Of a stretch of 64,000 bases of DNA, positions 33,164 through 42,353 are shown one piece after another. Every line of letters begins with the position of its first letter. The stretch's first letter is position 1. Under the pieces are notes generated by a model. It was not told the DNA's origin. It searched no databases and saw only the letters and a list, made by a program, of their open reading frames with translations. The DNA comes from Aldehydirespirator sp965219165 (GTDB taxonomy: Bacteria > Actinomycetota > Acidimicrobiia > Acidimicrobiales > Aldehydirespiratoraceae): NCBI GenBank assembly GCA_965219165.1, contig CBDCMW010000002.1, positions 496,001 through 560,000 on the forward strand. The letters run 5' to 3'. The position numbers and the translations under genes were made by a program.

Positions 33164-33739
33164 TTAGCTCCGGCTGGCGATGACTGATGCGATCTCGTCG
33201 GCGATTTCGTCGATCCCGTGGTCTGAGGTGCGGAGGGCGACTCGGTCCGCTAGGGAGGCGCTGCGTGCGATGACCTCGTCTTTGGATATCTCGTGCCAGA
33301 TCGGCAGCAGGATCTGCTGGTCGCTGTTGGTTCGCGTCACGAGGCCGTCGAGTTCGTACTGGGGCCAGTTCTTGTCGAAGAATGGCTTTGACAAGATGAC
33401 GAGCCCGAAGCGGCTGCTGGCTATGCCGATGTCGATGCTGCGCCGGAGGCTGTCGCCGATCCGGAGTTCGAACTCGTCGTACCAGACGCTGACGCCTCGC
33501 TCCCGGAGCGCGTGTGCGAGTGGTCCTGCGATAATCTCTTTGTCCTCGGTGGCGTGTGAGATGAAGACGTCCCAGTCTCGCGGGGTCCCTGCGTTGGAGA
33601 CGGCGGATGCGTTGTCGATGAGGTCCGCGAGGGTGGGCCGCGGAGCGGGGAGCGGATCAGGGATGGGTGGCAGAGGCCGCAGATCCCCACGGGCTGCCCC
33701 AGGCAGCGATGCCCATGCCGGACGACAGTGGCGGATCAA
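33164..33739 (-). CDS. TIR-domain protein
   Basis: 191 aa. Residues ~55-190 form a TIR domain: RDWDVFISHATEDKEII, then VSVWYDEFELRIGDSLRRSIDIGIASSRFGLVILSKPFF, then NWPQYELDGL with the Glu expected for NAD-cleaving TIR enzymes. The N-terminal 50 residues are Pro-rich and probably a linker, so the sensor usually fused in front is missing. It may be a stand-alone effector, or the surviving end of a longer gene. Convergent with hipA; no partner gene is adjacent. Positions 33740-33946 show no gene. Confidence 0.82.
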   Translation of the reverse strand: MIRHCRPAWASLPGAARGDLRPLPPIPDPLPAPRPTLADLIDNASAVSNAGTPRDWDVFISHATEDKEIIAGPLAHALRERGVSVWYDEFELRIGDSLRRSIDIGIASSRFGLVILSKPFFDKNWPQYELDGLVTRTNSDQQILLPIWHEISKDEVIARSASLADRVALRTSDHGIDEIADEIASVIASRS

Positions 33740-33946
33740 CTACCGCTGTACACGAGCGCGCAAGGCCACCGCCATAGCGAATCGCCGCGCCCGCGCGCAA
33801 CTTTGCCGGGCTAGCCAGCGGCTCAACGACACCCGCGGTCCGTCGGTCCGTCAAATCGGGCGATTGGCTGTCACGGCGCCCCCAAACGGCCGCACTTCGC
33901 CTTGGTCTGGATCAAAGGACTCTTGAGGTCTGGATCAACTCACCGG

Positions 33947-34030
<84 letters not shown>

Positions 34031-34142
34031 GTGGCCTCAGCCCGCCTTGGGCGGACCGGGCACGAGGCTAGCGGCCTGCCAGCCGAATCACCGCTTCGCT
34101 CCCCGCCTCGGAGCGGTCGTCAGAGCCGCCTAGCATCCCTCC

Positions 34143-34928
34143 GTGCGCTTGGACTACGGGGCCGCGACCGATGTGGGACCGCATCGCCGCGAGAACCAGG
34201 ATCGGTACCTCGCCGACGGCACCGTGTTCGCGGTGGCCGACGGGCTCGGGGGCCACTCGGGAGGAGGTACCGCGGCGGCCATTGCCACGGAGGTCCTCGC
34301 CCGCCGCAAGCGCCTCAACTCGCTCGCCCAGCTCATCGCCCTCGTGGGCTCGGCCAACACCGCCATATTCGAGGCCGCCAAAGACGATCCGCGCCTGCGG
34401 GAGATGTCAACGACGGTGTGCGTGATGGCCGGGATCGCCAGCGCGGCGAACCCGTCGCGGCTGGCGGTTTGCAATGTGGGCGACTCCCGCCTCTACGTGC
34501 GCACCCCCGACTGCTTCAGCCAGCTCACCGTCGACCACACCATCTCCGAGAACCTGGTCCGCGACGGCGTCATCTCCGTTGCGGAGGCGGCCACCCACGC
34601 CGACCGCCACACGCTCACCCGGGCCGTCGGATACGAGCGCCGGGTTCATGTGGACGCCTGGGAGTTGGCCGCGGTCTCAGGGACCCGCTTCCTGATATGC
34701 AGCGACGGGCTGACCAACGAGGTAGTCGACCCCGACATCGACGAGATCCTGCGATCCGTCGAGGACGCCTCTGCCGCAGCAAGCAGCCTCGTGGAGCAGG
34801 CGGTGCGGCCCGGGCACGGCCACGACAACGTCACCGCGGTCGTCGTCGACGTGGCGGACGGGCCCGGCCCACAGCCAGGCGTCAAGGGCCAGATGGTGCT
34901 CGCCTCCCGGCCCGCCGTGCCGGCCTGA
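34143..34928 (+). CDS. pstP: PP2C-family serine/threonine phosphatase
   Basis: 261 aa, GTG start. Soluble PP2C domain: RRENQDRY, FAVADGLGGHSGGG (metal Asp), CNVGDSRLYV, FLICSDGLTNEV and GHDNVTAVVV. It would reverse the phosphorylations made by the PASTA kinase encoded 48 bp downstream. Unlike mycobacterial PstP it ends after the catalytic domain with a short tail and has no membrane anchor. The symbol is by position and family. Confidence 0.87.
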   Translation: MRLDYGAATDVGPHRRENQDRYLADGTVFAVADGLGGHSGGGTAAAIATEVLARRKRLNSLAQLIALVGSANTAIFEAAKDDPRLREMSTTVCVMAGIASAANPSRLAVCNVGDSRLYVRTPDCFSQLTVDHTISENLVRDGVISVAEAATHADRHTLTRAVGYERRVHVDAWELAAVSGTRFLICSDGLTNEVVDPDIDEILRSVEDASAAASSLVEQAVRPGHGHDNVTAVVVDVADGPGPQPGVKGQMVLASRPAVPA

Positions 34929-34976
34929 TCGCACGCCGGATTCTCGGCCTGGGGGCGCCCGGTACAATGGCCAGCG

Positions 34977-37172
34977 GTGTCCGATGAGGGGTTGACGGTC
35001 TTCAACGGCCGATACGAGCTGTTGCGCCGCATCGCGCGGGGTGGCATGGCCGACGTCTACCTGGCCCGGGACGCCTCGCTCGGCCGCCAGGTGGCGGTGA
35101 AGGTCCTGTTCCCGGAGTTCGCCAACGACCCGAGCTTCGTGGAGCGCTTCCGCCGGGAAGCGAAGGCCGCGGCCAACCTGAACCACCCCAACATCGTCGG
35201 CATCTACGACTGGGGCCAGGAGCAGGGCACCTACTACATCGTCATGGAGTACGTCGTGGGCCGCAGCATGGCTGACGTGCTGCGCTCCACCGGGCCGTTG
35301 AGCCCCGACCGCGCCGCGGAGATCGCATCGGATGTGGCTGACGCGCTCAGCAGTGCCCACAGCGCCGGGCTCGTGCACCGCGACATCAAGCTCGGCAACA
35401 TCATCGTCAGCGACGACGGACAGGTGAAGGTGGCCGACTTCGGCATCGCCACCGCCCTGGCTCGAAGAACCGGGGACAATCTCACCCACATCGGGTCGGT
35501 CATGGGCACGGCCACGTACTTCTCTCCCGAGCAGGCCCAGGGCAAAGCCCTCGACGGTCGCTCCGACCTGTACTCGCTGGGCGTCGTGCTCTACGAGATG
35601 ATCGTGGGCAAGCCCCCGTTCACCGCCGACACCTCGACCGCGGTGGCCGTCAAGCACGTGCAGGAGCGCCCGCTGTCGCCGTCGATTCTGGGTGTGAGCA
35701 TCGCGCAGTCCCTGGAGGCCATCATCTTGAAGCTGCTGGCCAAGAACCCGGCCAACCGCTATCCCAAGGCCGAGGACCTGCGCGCTGACCTTCAGCGCTA
35801 TCTGGAGGGCGCGCACAGCATCCCTGCTCGGGCTCCCCAGTCGCCCGCGGCCCGGACCGGGGAGCGTCCCGCGGCCCGGGTGCCGGGTCCACCGGCCACG
35901 GCTTCCGGGCGCCCGGCCACTGGCCCGGTTCCGGCTGCCTCCCAGCCTCCCGGCGGTCCCGGCGGTCCCGGCGCCCAAGTGCCCGGCGCGCCTGCGCCGG
36001 GGGAGGGGCCGCCTTCCCAGTACGTGCCGCCGGCCTACTACTACGAGGAGGTTCACCGATCCGACAGCTGGAAGCGCACCACGCTCATGTTCGTGGGCCT
36101 GGTGTGCCTCGTGGTCGCCCTCGGGTTCCTCGCGGTGACCTTCTACCGCTCTCTAGGTCTCGACGAGGAGGCCGGTCCCGAAACCCCGACCACCAGCAGC
36201 GGCGTCGCGCTGATCGAAGTGCCGGACGTGTTTGGACTGAGCTACGGCGAGGCGGACGCCCTGCTGAGGTCAGTCGGCTTGGAGCCGGAACCGAGCTACC
36301 AGGTCAACATCGAAGTGCCCGAGAACACGGTGTTCTTCCAGAGCCCGCTCGCGGGCCAGCGGATCGGCGAGGGCACCACGGTGGCGCTCACCGTCAGCCA
36401 GGGCGAGATCCGGAGGGTCCCGCCCGTGCGGGGCCGCAACCGCGTCGACGCCACTGAGATACTCAGGAGCGCGGGCTACGAAGTCATCGTGATCGAGGGT
36501 CCCAGCCAAACTGAGGCGGGCATCGTGGTCGGGCAGGAGCCCTCCTCGAACACCGAGTTCGCGCCGGGCGAGGCGGTGACCATCACCATCTCCACCGGAC
36601 CGGGGCAGATCTTCGTTCCCGACGTGCGGGGCGAGACGCTGAGCCAGGCCTTCCAGACCCTGATCGAGCAAGGATTCCGCGTCGGCGAGAGGCGGGAGCC
36701 TTCGACCACGGTCGAGGAGGGGCAGATCATCGACACCGATCCTTCGCACGGGTTCCCGGTGTCGGCCGGACTGGAGGTCTTCGTCATCATCTCAGACGGG
36801 CCTCCGCTTGTGGCCATCCCCGATGTGCAAGGCCTGCTGTTCGACACCGGGAAGCTGGCCATCGACCGCGCTGGACTAGTCATCCGCACGGTGACGTTCG
36901 AGCCCGTGGAGCCGGGATCGACGGACGTGGGCCGGATCCTGGCCCAGACACCGCCCCCCAATCTCGAGGTGTCGGTCGAGACCCCGGTGGACGTGGTAGT
37001 GGGCGAGTTGCCGGAGACGGACTTCGATCAGATCGACACCGAGCCGGTGGATGGCGAGGGCGACGAGACCGGAGGCATCGACCAGACCGGCGCCGGGGGG
37101 ACCGAGGAGCCCGGTGACGGCAGCGAGGGCAACGAAGACGAGACCGTCGACGCGCAGCCTGCTGCCGGGTAG
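34977..37172 (+). CDS. pknB: PASTA-domain transmembrane serine/threonine kinase
   Basis: 731 aa, GTG start. Kinase domain residues ~12-275: GGMADVYLARD, VAVKVLF (Lys42), LVHRDIKLGNI (HRD ~134-136), VADFGIA (DFG ~153), APE-like SPEQAQG. A Pro/Gly/Ala-rich juxtamembrane linker leads to one membrane helix (~368-390). Four PASTA repeats follow from ~411, each beginning VP(D/P)V-G or IPDV-G and binding muropeptides in relatives, then an acidic, Gly-rich tail. It couples cell-wall state to growth and division. Only the phosphatase accompanies it; FHA, rodA, pbpA and pknA genes are absent. Confidence 0.94.
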   Translation: MSDEGLTVFNGRYELLRRIARGGMADVYLARDASLGRQVAVKVLFPEFANDPSFVERFRREAKAAANLNHPNIVGIYDWGQEQGTYYIVMEYVVGRSMADVLRSTGPLSPDRAAEIASDVADALSSAHSAGLVHRDIKLGNIIVSDDGQVKVADFGIATALARRTGDNLTHIGSVMGTATYFSPEQAQGKALDGRSDLYSLGVVLYEMIVGKPPFTADTSTAVAVKHVQERPLSPSILGVSIAQSLEAIILKLLAKNPANRYPKAEDLRADLQRYLEGAHSIPARAPQSPAARTGERPAARVPGPPATASGRPATGPVPAASQPPGGPGGPGAQVPGAPAPGEGPPSQYVPPAYYYEEVHRSDSWKRTTLMFVGLVCLVVALGFLAVTFYRSLGLDEEAGPETPTTSSGVALIEVPDVFGLSYGEADALLRSVGLEPEPSYQVNIEVPENTVFFQSPLAGQRIGEGTTVALTVSQGEIRRVPPVRGRNRVDATEILRSAGYEVIVIEGPSQTEAGIVVGQEPSSNTEFAPGEAVTITISTGPGQIFVPDVRGETLSQAFQTLIEQGFRVGERREPSTTVEEGQIIDTDPSHGFPVSAGLEVFVIISDGPPLVAIPDVQGLLFDTGKLAIDRAGLVIRTVTFEPVEPGSTDVGRILAQTPPPNLEVSVETPVDVVVGELPETDFDQIDTEPVDGEGDETGGIDQTGAGGTEEPGDGSEGNEDETVDAQPAAG

Positions 37173-37238
37173 GTGCGTTGCCGGAGCGCTGAGCGCCTGC
37201 TGCCGGGTAGGTGCGTTGCCGGAGCGCTGAGCGCCTGC
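37161..37238. repeat. 38-bp tandem duplication at the pknB stop
   Basis: Two identical units, GCTGCCGGGTAGGTGCG onward, each of 38 bp, span the stop codon of pknB and the bases after it. The GCGCTGAGCGC in each can form a short hairpin. It is probably a recent slip duplication in the space between the convergent genes. Confidence 0.9.
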
Positions 37239-37258
37239 TCGCGGAGCCGTCGAGCCGG

Positions 37259-37837
37259 TTAGCGGCAGCGGGCCAGGAAGTTGTCGAGCAGGTCCCGGCC
37301 CGCGTCGGTGAGCACCGACTCGGGATGGAACTGCACGCCCTCGGTGTGGTGGCGCCGATGCCGTAGACCCATCACCAGGCCCCTGTCGCAGGTGGCGGTG
37401 ACCTCCAGCTCGTCGGGCACCGAGGAGCGCTCGACGATCAGCGAGTGATAGCGCGTGGCGGTGAGGGGGTTGGGCAGGCCCTCGAACACTCCCGCAGTGT
37501 CATGCTCGATGACCGACGTCTTGCCGTGCATGACCTCTGGAGCCCGGACCACGGCCGCTCCGAACGCCTGGCCGATGCACTGCATCCCCAGGCACACCCC
37601 GAAGATGGGCACTTCGCCGCTCAGCGTTGCCAGCAGGTCATTGCTGACGCCGGCGTCGTCGGGGGTGCCCGGCCCCGGACTGATCAGTATCCCGTCGGGC
37701 TCCAGGCTGCGGACCTCGTCGGCCGTGACCGAGTCGTGCCGGTAGACCAGAGGCTCGGCCCCCAGCTCCCCCAGATACTGCACCAGGATGTAGACGAATG
37801 AGTCGTAGTTGTCGACCACGACGATCCTGGGCCCCAC
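37259..37837 (-). CDS. pabA: Glutamine amidotransferase subunit of anthranilate/aminodeoxychorismate synthase
   Basis: 192 aa. Class I glutamine amidotransferase: IVVVDNYDSFVYILVQYL, ISPGPGTPDDAG, FGVCLGMQ with nucleophile Cys82, and VQFHPES. It passes ammonia to a chorismate-using partner (TrpE or PabB), which is not in the window, so trpG is an equally good name. Convergent with pknB, the same order as trpG-pknB in mycobacteria. Length is normal. Confidence 0.92.
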   Translation of the reverse strand: MGPRIVVVDNYDSFVYILVQYLGELGAEPLVYRHDSVTADEVRSLEPDGILISPGPGTPDDAGVSNDLLATLSGEVPIFGVCLGMQCIGQAFGAAVVRAPEVMHGKTSVIEHDTAGVFEGLPNPLTATRYHSLIVERSSVPDELEVTATCDRGLVMGLRHRRHHTEGVQFHPESVLTDAGRDLLDNFLARCR

Positions 37838-37847
37838 CCCCGGAACG

Positions 37848-40046
37848 CTAGGAGGTCGTAGCGGCGTCGCGGGCGTCGAGTGCTTCCAGCACGTGCAGGG
37901 CTATGTCGGCGACCTGCACCGAGTCCTCCTCCACTCCTGCCGCTCGCACCCCGTCGTCCATCATGATGTAGCAGAACGGGCAGGCGGTGGCGATGCGCGA
38001 CGCGCCCGTGTCCAGAAGCTCCCGGGACCGCTCGTCGTTCACCTTGGTGCCGATCGTCTCCTCCATCCACATGCGGGCCCCGCCCGCGCCGCAGCACATC
38101 CCCTTGGTGCCGTTGCGGGGGGCCTCCACCAGGTCGATGCCGCCCAGCGAGCCGAGCACCCGCCGGGGCGCCAGGTACACGTCGTTGTGGCGGCCCAGGT
38201 AGCAGCTGTCGTGGTAGACGACCCTCTCGGCCAGGGTGGCGCCCTCGAGGTCCAGCCGGCCCTCGGCCACCAGCGCCTCCAGGAACTGGCTGTGGTGGAC
38301 CACCTCGTAGTGCCCGCCGAGCTGCGGGTACTCGTTGGCCAGCGTGTTGAAGCAGTGGGGGCACTGGGTGACGATCTTGCGGACGCCCATGGAGTTGAGG
38401 GTCTCGATATTCGCCGACGCCAGCATCTGGAACAGGTACTCGTTGCCGGAGCGCCGCGCCGAGTCGCCGGTGCAGTTCTCGGCCGGGCCGAGGATGGCGA
38501 AGTCCACATCGGCGCGCTCCATCAGCTGGGCCATGGCCCTGGTCACCTTCTTGTTCTTGTCGTCGAAGGATCCCGCGCACCCCACCCAGTACAGGTACTC
38601 CGCGTCGAGGGGGTCGCCGCCGGCCACGACCCGCACCCCGTCGAGGTCCCGGGCCCAGTCGGCCCGCTCCGTCTGGCTCAGCGACCACGGGTTGGACGAG
38701 TTCTCCATGCCCCGGAAGGCCTGCCCCAGCTCGGAGGGGAAGTCGCTCTCCATCAGGGTGAGGTAGCGGCGCATGTCCAGGATCTTGTCGAGGATCTCGA
38801 TGTTGACCGGGCAGATCTCGTCGCAGGCCCGGCACGAGGTGCAGGCCCACAGTTCCTCGGTGCTGATGCGGTCGAACATCCAGTTGGCCGGCACCTTGAC
38901 CTCGGCATCGCCGCTGCTGAGCGGGGGAGACGTGGGCGGACTGCCGGTGAGGGCCATGACCTCGCCCGTCTTGAGCACGATCTCCCGGGGATCCAGGGGC
39001 TTGCCGGTGGCGTGCGCCGGGCATACCGAGGTGCAGCGGCCGCACATCGTGCAGGCGTCGGTGTCGAGCAGCTGCTTCCACGAGAAGTCCTCGATCACTG
39101 AGGCGCCGAAGGTCTCGAGCTCGGTGTCGCCCTCCACCAGGTTGGGCATGGGGCGCATGGCGCCCTTGGGGCGGTCGCGGTGGCTGAGGTACATGTTCAG
39201 CGGCGATGTGAACATGTGGCGCAGCATCGTGGTGGGCAGGATCACCAGGAAGGCCGCGAAGGCGATCACGTGGGCCACCCACCACACCTGGTGCCAGCCG
39301 TGCACGGCGCTCGAGCCGTCGACGAGCGTGGCCAGCGGATAGCCGATGAAGCTCCAGCGCTCGTGGTCGGGCAGGCCGTCGGCCGCGATGCGGAACGCCT
39401 CCGCGCCGAAGCCGGTCACGCCGATGGCCAGCAGGACCCCGCCGATGACCGCGTGCTCGGGCCGGGTCTTGGTGCGGATGCGGTAGGGCCGCCACACCGG
39501 CGGTCCGAAGCGGCGCACGATGGCCCACACCACCCCGATCACGAACGCCGCACCGGCGCCGTCGCCCACCGCGGAGTAGGCCCGGTAGACGTCGCCGTGC
39601 AGGAACTTGAGCCCGTCCGGGAGCTGATGGTCGACCTCCAGGGTGGTGGTCACGCCGAGCAGCACCAGGAAGCTGAAGTAGATCAGCGAGTGCATCACCC
39701 CGGCGCCGGGCTCCCGCAGCAGGGTGCGCATGTAGACGCCGGCCCGGAAGTCGGCCATGCGGTGCTTCGCGTTGTGCGCCGTGGTGCGGCGATTGTCGGG
39801 CCGGCCCCGCTGCCAGTTCTTGACCCGGTGGGCGAACAGGACCGCCCCGTACACCAGCAGAATGGGGATGATCGTGTAGAAGGCAGCCTTCAGCGGTCCG
39901 GGGACGTTCCCGAACACCTCACGGGTGATCGGGCTGTCGTCGTGGAAGCCGGCGATGCCCGCCGCGATGCCCGAGGCGGCGGTGAACAGCGCGACGGCGA
40001 CGCCGATGGCGACGACGATGTGGTGGGGCTTGATCCGTGTCCGCAC
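37848..40046 (-). CDS. etfD: Membrane iron-sulfur oxidoreductase, EtfD-like (heterodisulfide reductase-related)
   Basis: 732 aa. The N-terminal ~290 residues hold several membrane helices with conserved His, like a cytochrome b-type quinone module. Two 4Fe-4S motifs follow, CTMCGRCTSVCPAHATGK and CTSCRACDEICPVN. Two C-terminal CCG domains end HDSCYLGRHND and KGMCCGAGGARMW and can bind a non-cubane cluster. In mycobacteria such proteins pass electrons from electron-transfer flavoprotein to menaquinone during fatty-acid oxidation. Next to pabA with a ten-base gap. No etfAB genes are nearby. Confidence 0.87.
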   Translation of the reverse strand: MRTRIKPHHIVVAIGVAVALFTAASGIAAGIAGFHDDSPITREVFGNVPGPLKAAFYTIIPILLVYGAVLFAHRVKNWQRGRPDNRRTTAHNAKHRMADFRAGVYMRTLLREPGAGVMHSLIYFSFLVLLGVTTTLEVDHQLPDGLKFLHGDVYRAYSAVGDGAGAAFVIGVVWAIVRRFGPPVWRPYRIRTKTRPEHAVIGGVLLAIGVTGFGAEAFRIAADGLPDHERWSFIGYPLATLVDGSSAVHGWHQVWWVAHVIAFAAFLVILPTTMLRHMFTSPLNMYLSHRDRPKGAMRPMPNLVEGDTELETFGASVIEDFSWKQLLDTDACTMCGRCTSVCPAHATGKPLDPREIVLKTGEVMALTGSPPTSPPLSSGDAEVKVPANWMFDRISTEELWACTSCRACDEICPVNIEILDKILDMRRYLTLMESDFPSELGQAFRGMENSSNPWSLSQTERADWARDLDGVRVVAGGDPLDAEYLYWVGCAGSFDDKNKKVTRAMAQLMERADVDFAILGPAENCTGDSARRSGNEYLFQMLASANIETLNSMGVRKIVTQCPHCFNTLANEYPQLGGHYEVVHHSQFLEALVAEGRLDLEGATLAERVVYHDSCYLGRHNDVYLAPRRVLGSLGGIDLVEAPRNGTKGMCCGAGGARMWMEETIGTKVNDERSRELLDTGASRIATACPFCYIMMDDGVRAAGVEEDSVQVADIALHVLEALDARDAATTS

Positions 40047-40158
40047 GACGGCGCGACACTACTCGCCCCGTCCGCCCGAAGGGATCAAACGTTGCTGGCC
40101 CCGGCTGGAGGTGGCGGCACCGCTTCGGGCACTAGGTGATGGGACGCCTCGGTCTGGG

Positions 40159-42237
40159 TCACGGTCTGCCTCCTATTCGCTGAGCCGGTTCGTTGGGTGA
40201 CTCCGATGGAGCGCCGCAGACGACCACTAGGGCATCAACGACGGTGGGTTTGCCTGTGGTGATGACCACTGGGTTGCAGTCGATCTCGAGGATGTCGCTG
40301 TGTTCGGTCAGGGCGCCGGCAACGATCCGAACGATCGCCTCTAGGGCGTGGAGGTCCACTGACTCGGAGCCTCGATCGCCAGCGAGCAATGGCCAGCCGC
40401 GTAGCGCCTTCAGTGCCGACTCGACTTCGCCAGCCTCCGGTGGGGCGAGGACGGTGATGGTGTCGTTGAAGACCTCTGCTGCCACGCCGCCAAGCCCGAT
40501 TGTGACTGCGGGGCCGAAATGCGGGTCTCGTAAGCCGCCGACTACCAGTTCCAGTTCTCCTTGGATGAACTCCGCAACGAGGACGGTTCCGTCGCCTGCG
40601 TCGGCCAACTCCTGCCAGGTGTCCAGGACCTCCTCGGGGGACAGGCCGAGCCTCACCAGGCCTTGCTCGGACTTGTGGGCGACGCCGGAGGCTTTGGCGA
40701 CCAGTGGGGCTCGAAGCTCGGCGACGGCGCGAGTGGCTTGGGCTAGCGATCTCGTCCGACGCTCCGGCACTAGGGGCAGGCCTCGCAGTCTTTGCTTGGA
40801 CTCCCATTCCGAAAGAGCCGCAAGGCCTTGAGGCTCACGTGGACCTGTCCCGGTCTGCGATGGGCCCGGAGCGCTCGTCGAGAGCTGTCTCGGCGATCGC
40901 CACGTCAGCGACGCGTAGGCCCTTACGGCGCGCTCGGGCGAGGACAGCAGGGGCACGCCGGCTGCTGTGAGCCTGCGCGCCACGGTGGGCGTGTCGGTTA
41001 CGAATGCCACCGTCGCCTTACGGGTGCTCTTGTGGGCTGCGGTCACGGCATCCGCGAGTTCGGGGATGTCGAGTCCGCAGTCGATCACCACGACGCCGTC
41101 GATATTGCGGTCGTTGTAGACGGCGTCCACCGCGGGCGCGTACGCCTCGGGTGGGCATTGCGGGGTGAGATCGACGGGGTTGCGGGTGGCTGCGAACGAG
41201 GGAACGACCGCCAGGAGGACTTCAAGGGTCGAATCGGCCAGTCGGGGCAGGACGAGGCCCAACCGTTCAGCCTCGTCGGCGGCTAGCACCGACGGTCCGC
41301 CCGAGACCGTCAGAACAGCCAATCGCGAGCCGGCGGGGGGCCGCATGGGCGAGGCGGCCACTGCCAGCAGGTCGAAGAACTCGTCGGTTGTTCGTGCCTC
41401 CATCGCGCCCGCTCGCCTCAGCGCAGCCGAAACAGCTCCATGGGTGCCGGCTATGGATCCGGTGTGGCTGATTGCGGCCCGGGCGCCGGTGGCTGTCTTG
41501 CCTGCTTTCAGCACCACTACGGGTCGCTCAGCTGAGAGCGAACGCACGGTTGTCACGAAGTCGTGGCCTCCGGACAGTGCCTCAGCGAACAGGCCGATGA
41601 CCTGGGTCTCGTCATCCTGGGCGAGCCACCGCAGGATCTGCGTCTCGTCGAGGTCGGCGGCGTTGCCGAGGCTGGCGAACCGGCGCACCCCCAGTCCCCG
41701 CCGGCTCATCTCCGCGAGGAACATGCCGCCGAACGCCCCCGACTGGCTGAGCATGGTCACCCCGCCCGGCACCAGATCCACGTCCCAGAAGTAGGAGCCG
41801 TTCATCCACCCGCCGTCGTTCAGGCGGCTGATCACTCCCATGCAGTTGGGGCCCAGGAATCGCATGTCCGCTCGTGTGGCGATGGCTCGGAGACGGTCCT
41901 GCACGGCCTGGCCCTCCTCGCCGGTCTCGCCGAATCCGGATGTGAGAACGATCGCAGCCCGAGCACCCCCGGCTGCGGCGTCGGCCATGGCGGCTTCCAC
42001 AGATGCAGCCGGCACTGAGATCAGCGCGAGGTCGACGGGACCAGCCAGCGCACGGGTTGTGCACAGACCCTCCGCGGTGCCTGGGGTGGGGCTGATCGCC
42101 CTCACGTCGTCCAATGCCGAGCCCATGGCATTGCGCAGTAGGCGGTTCCCGAGCCTGGACGGGTCGCGGGTGGAGGCTCCGTACACCGCCACCGACCGGG
42201 GTAGGAAGAGCGGCTGAAGATGGGGGATCTCAGTCAC
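40159..42237 (-). CDS. Acyl-CoA synthetase, NDP-forming (acetate-CoA ligase type)
   Basis: 692 aa. The N-terminal CoA-binding Rossmann domain has PRSVAVYGASTRDPSRLGNRLL. The central CoA-ligase domains carry GPNCMGVI, VTMLSQSGAFGG and ISHTGSIAGTHGA (phospho-His region). The C-terminal ATP-grasp part (APLVAKASGVAHKSEQGLVRLGL, LVVGGLRDPHFGPAVTIGLGG, EIDCNPVV) completes a single-chain ADP-forming synthetase. It interconverts an acyl-CoA and acid with ATP. Divergent from the molybdenum hydroxylase operon, which may tie it to that pathway's acids. No acetyltransferase domain is visible. Confidence 0.9.
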   Translation of the reverse strand: MTEIPHLQPLFLPRSVAVYGASTRDPSRLGNRLLRNAMGSALDDVRAISPTPGTAEGLCTTRALAGPVDLALISVPAASVEAAMADAAAGGARAAIVLTSGFGETGEEGQAVQDRLRAIATRADMRFLGPNCMGVISRLNDGGWMNGSYFWDVDLVPGGVTMLSQSGAFGGMFLAEMSRRGLGVRRFASLGNAADLDETQILRWLAQDDETQVIGLFAEALSGGHDFVTTVRSLSAERPVVVLKAGKTATGARAAISHTGSIAGTHGAVSAALRRAGAMEARTTDEFFDLLAVAASPMRPPAGSRLAVLTVSGGPSVLAADEAERLGLVLPRLADSTLEVLLAVVPSFAATRNPVDLTPQCPPEAYAPAVDAVYNDRNIDGVVVIDCGLDIPELADAVTAAHKSTRKATVAFVTDTPTVARRLTAAGVPLLSSPERAVRAYASLTWRSPRQLSTSAPGPSQTGTGPREPQGLAALSEWESKQRLRGLPLVPERRTRSLAQATRAVAELRAPLVAKASGVAHKSEQGLVRLGLSPEEVLDTWQELADAGDGTVLVAEFIQGELELVVGGLRDPHFGPAVTIGLGGVAAEVFNDTITVLAPPEAGEVESALKALRGWPLLAGDRGSESVDLHALEAIVRIVAGALTEHSDILEIDCNPVVITTGKPTVVDALVVVCGAPSESPNEPAQRIGGRP

Positions 42238-42278
42238 GGCTCACCGCGCGACACCCGGGCGGCCCGTCTGCAATAAGT

Positions 42279-42308
42279 TTGACATGTCATAACATATTGA
42301 AACATACT
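42279..42308 (+). promoter_or_regulatory. Promoter of the molybdenum hydroxylase operon with a palindrome
   Basis: TTGACA (42279-42284), an 18-bp spacer and CATACT (42303-42308) form a good promoter in an AT-rich island. TGACATGTCA (42280-42289) is a perfect 10-bp palindrome over the -35 element and may be an operator. The first well-positioned ribosome site (AGGAA) is at ~42342. Confidence 0.55.
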
Positions 42309-42353
42309 CGCCGGTCCATGCGAGAAGGTCGGCCCGCCTACCAGGAACTGAGC

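Noticed and set aside
37684..39528. 614-codon frame inside etfD
   Set aside because: Shadow frame of the etfD gene; the 732-aa frame has Fe-S and membrane motifs, this one has none.
42114..42353. Upstream extension of the molybdenum hydroxylase large subunit to 867 codons
   Set aside because: It would overlap the divergent acyl-CoA synthetase gene and run through the promoter; the first family motif begins shortly after the ATG at 42354.
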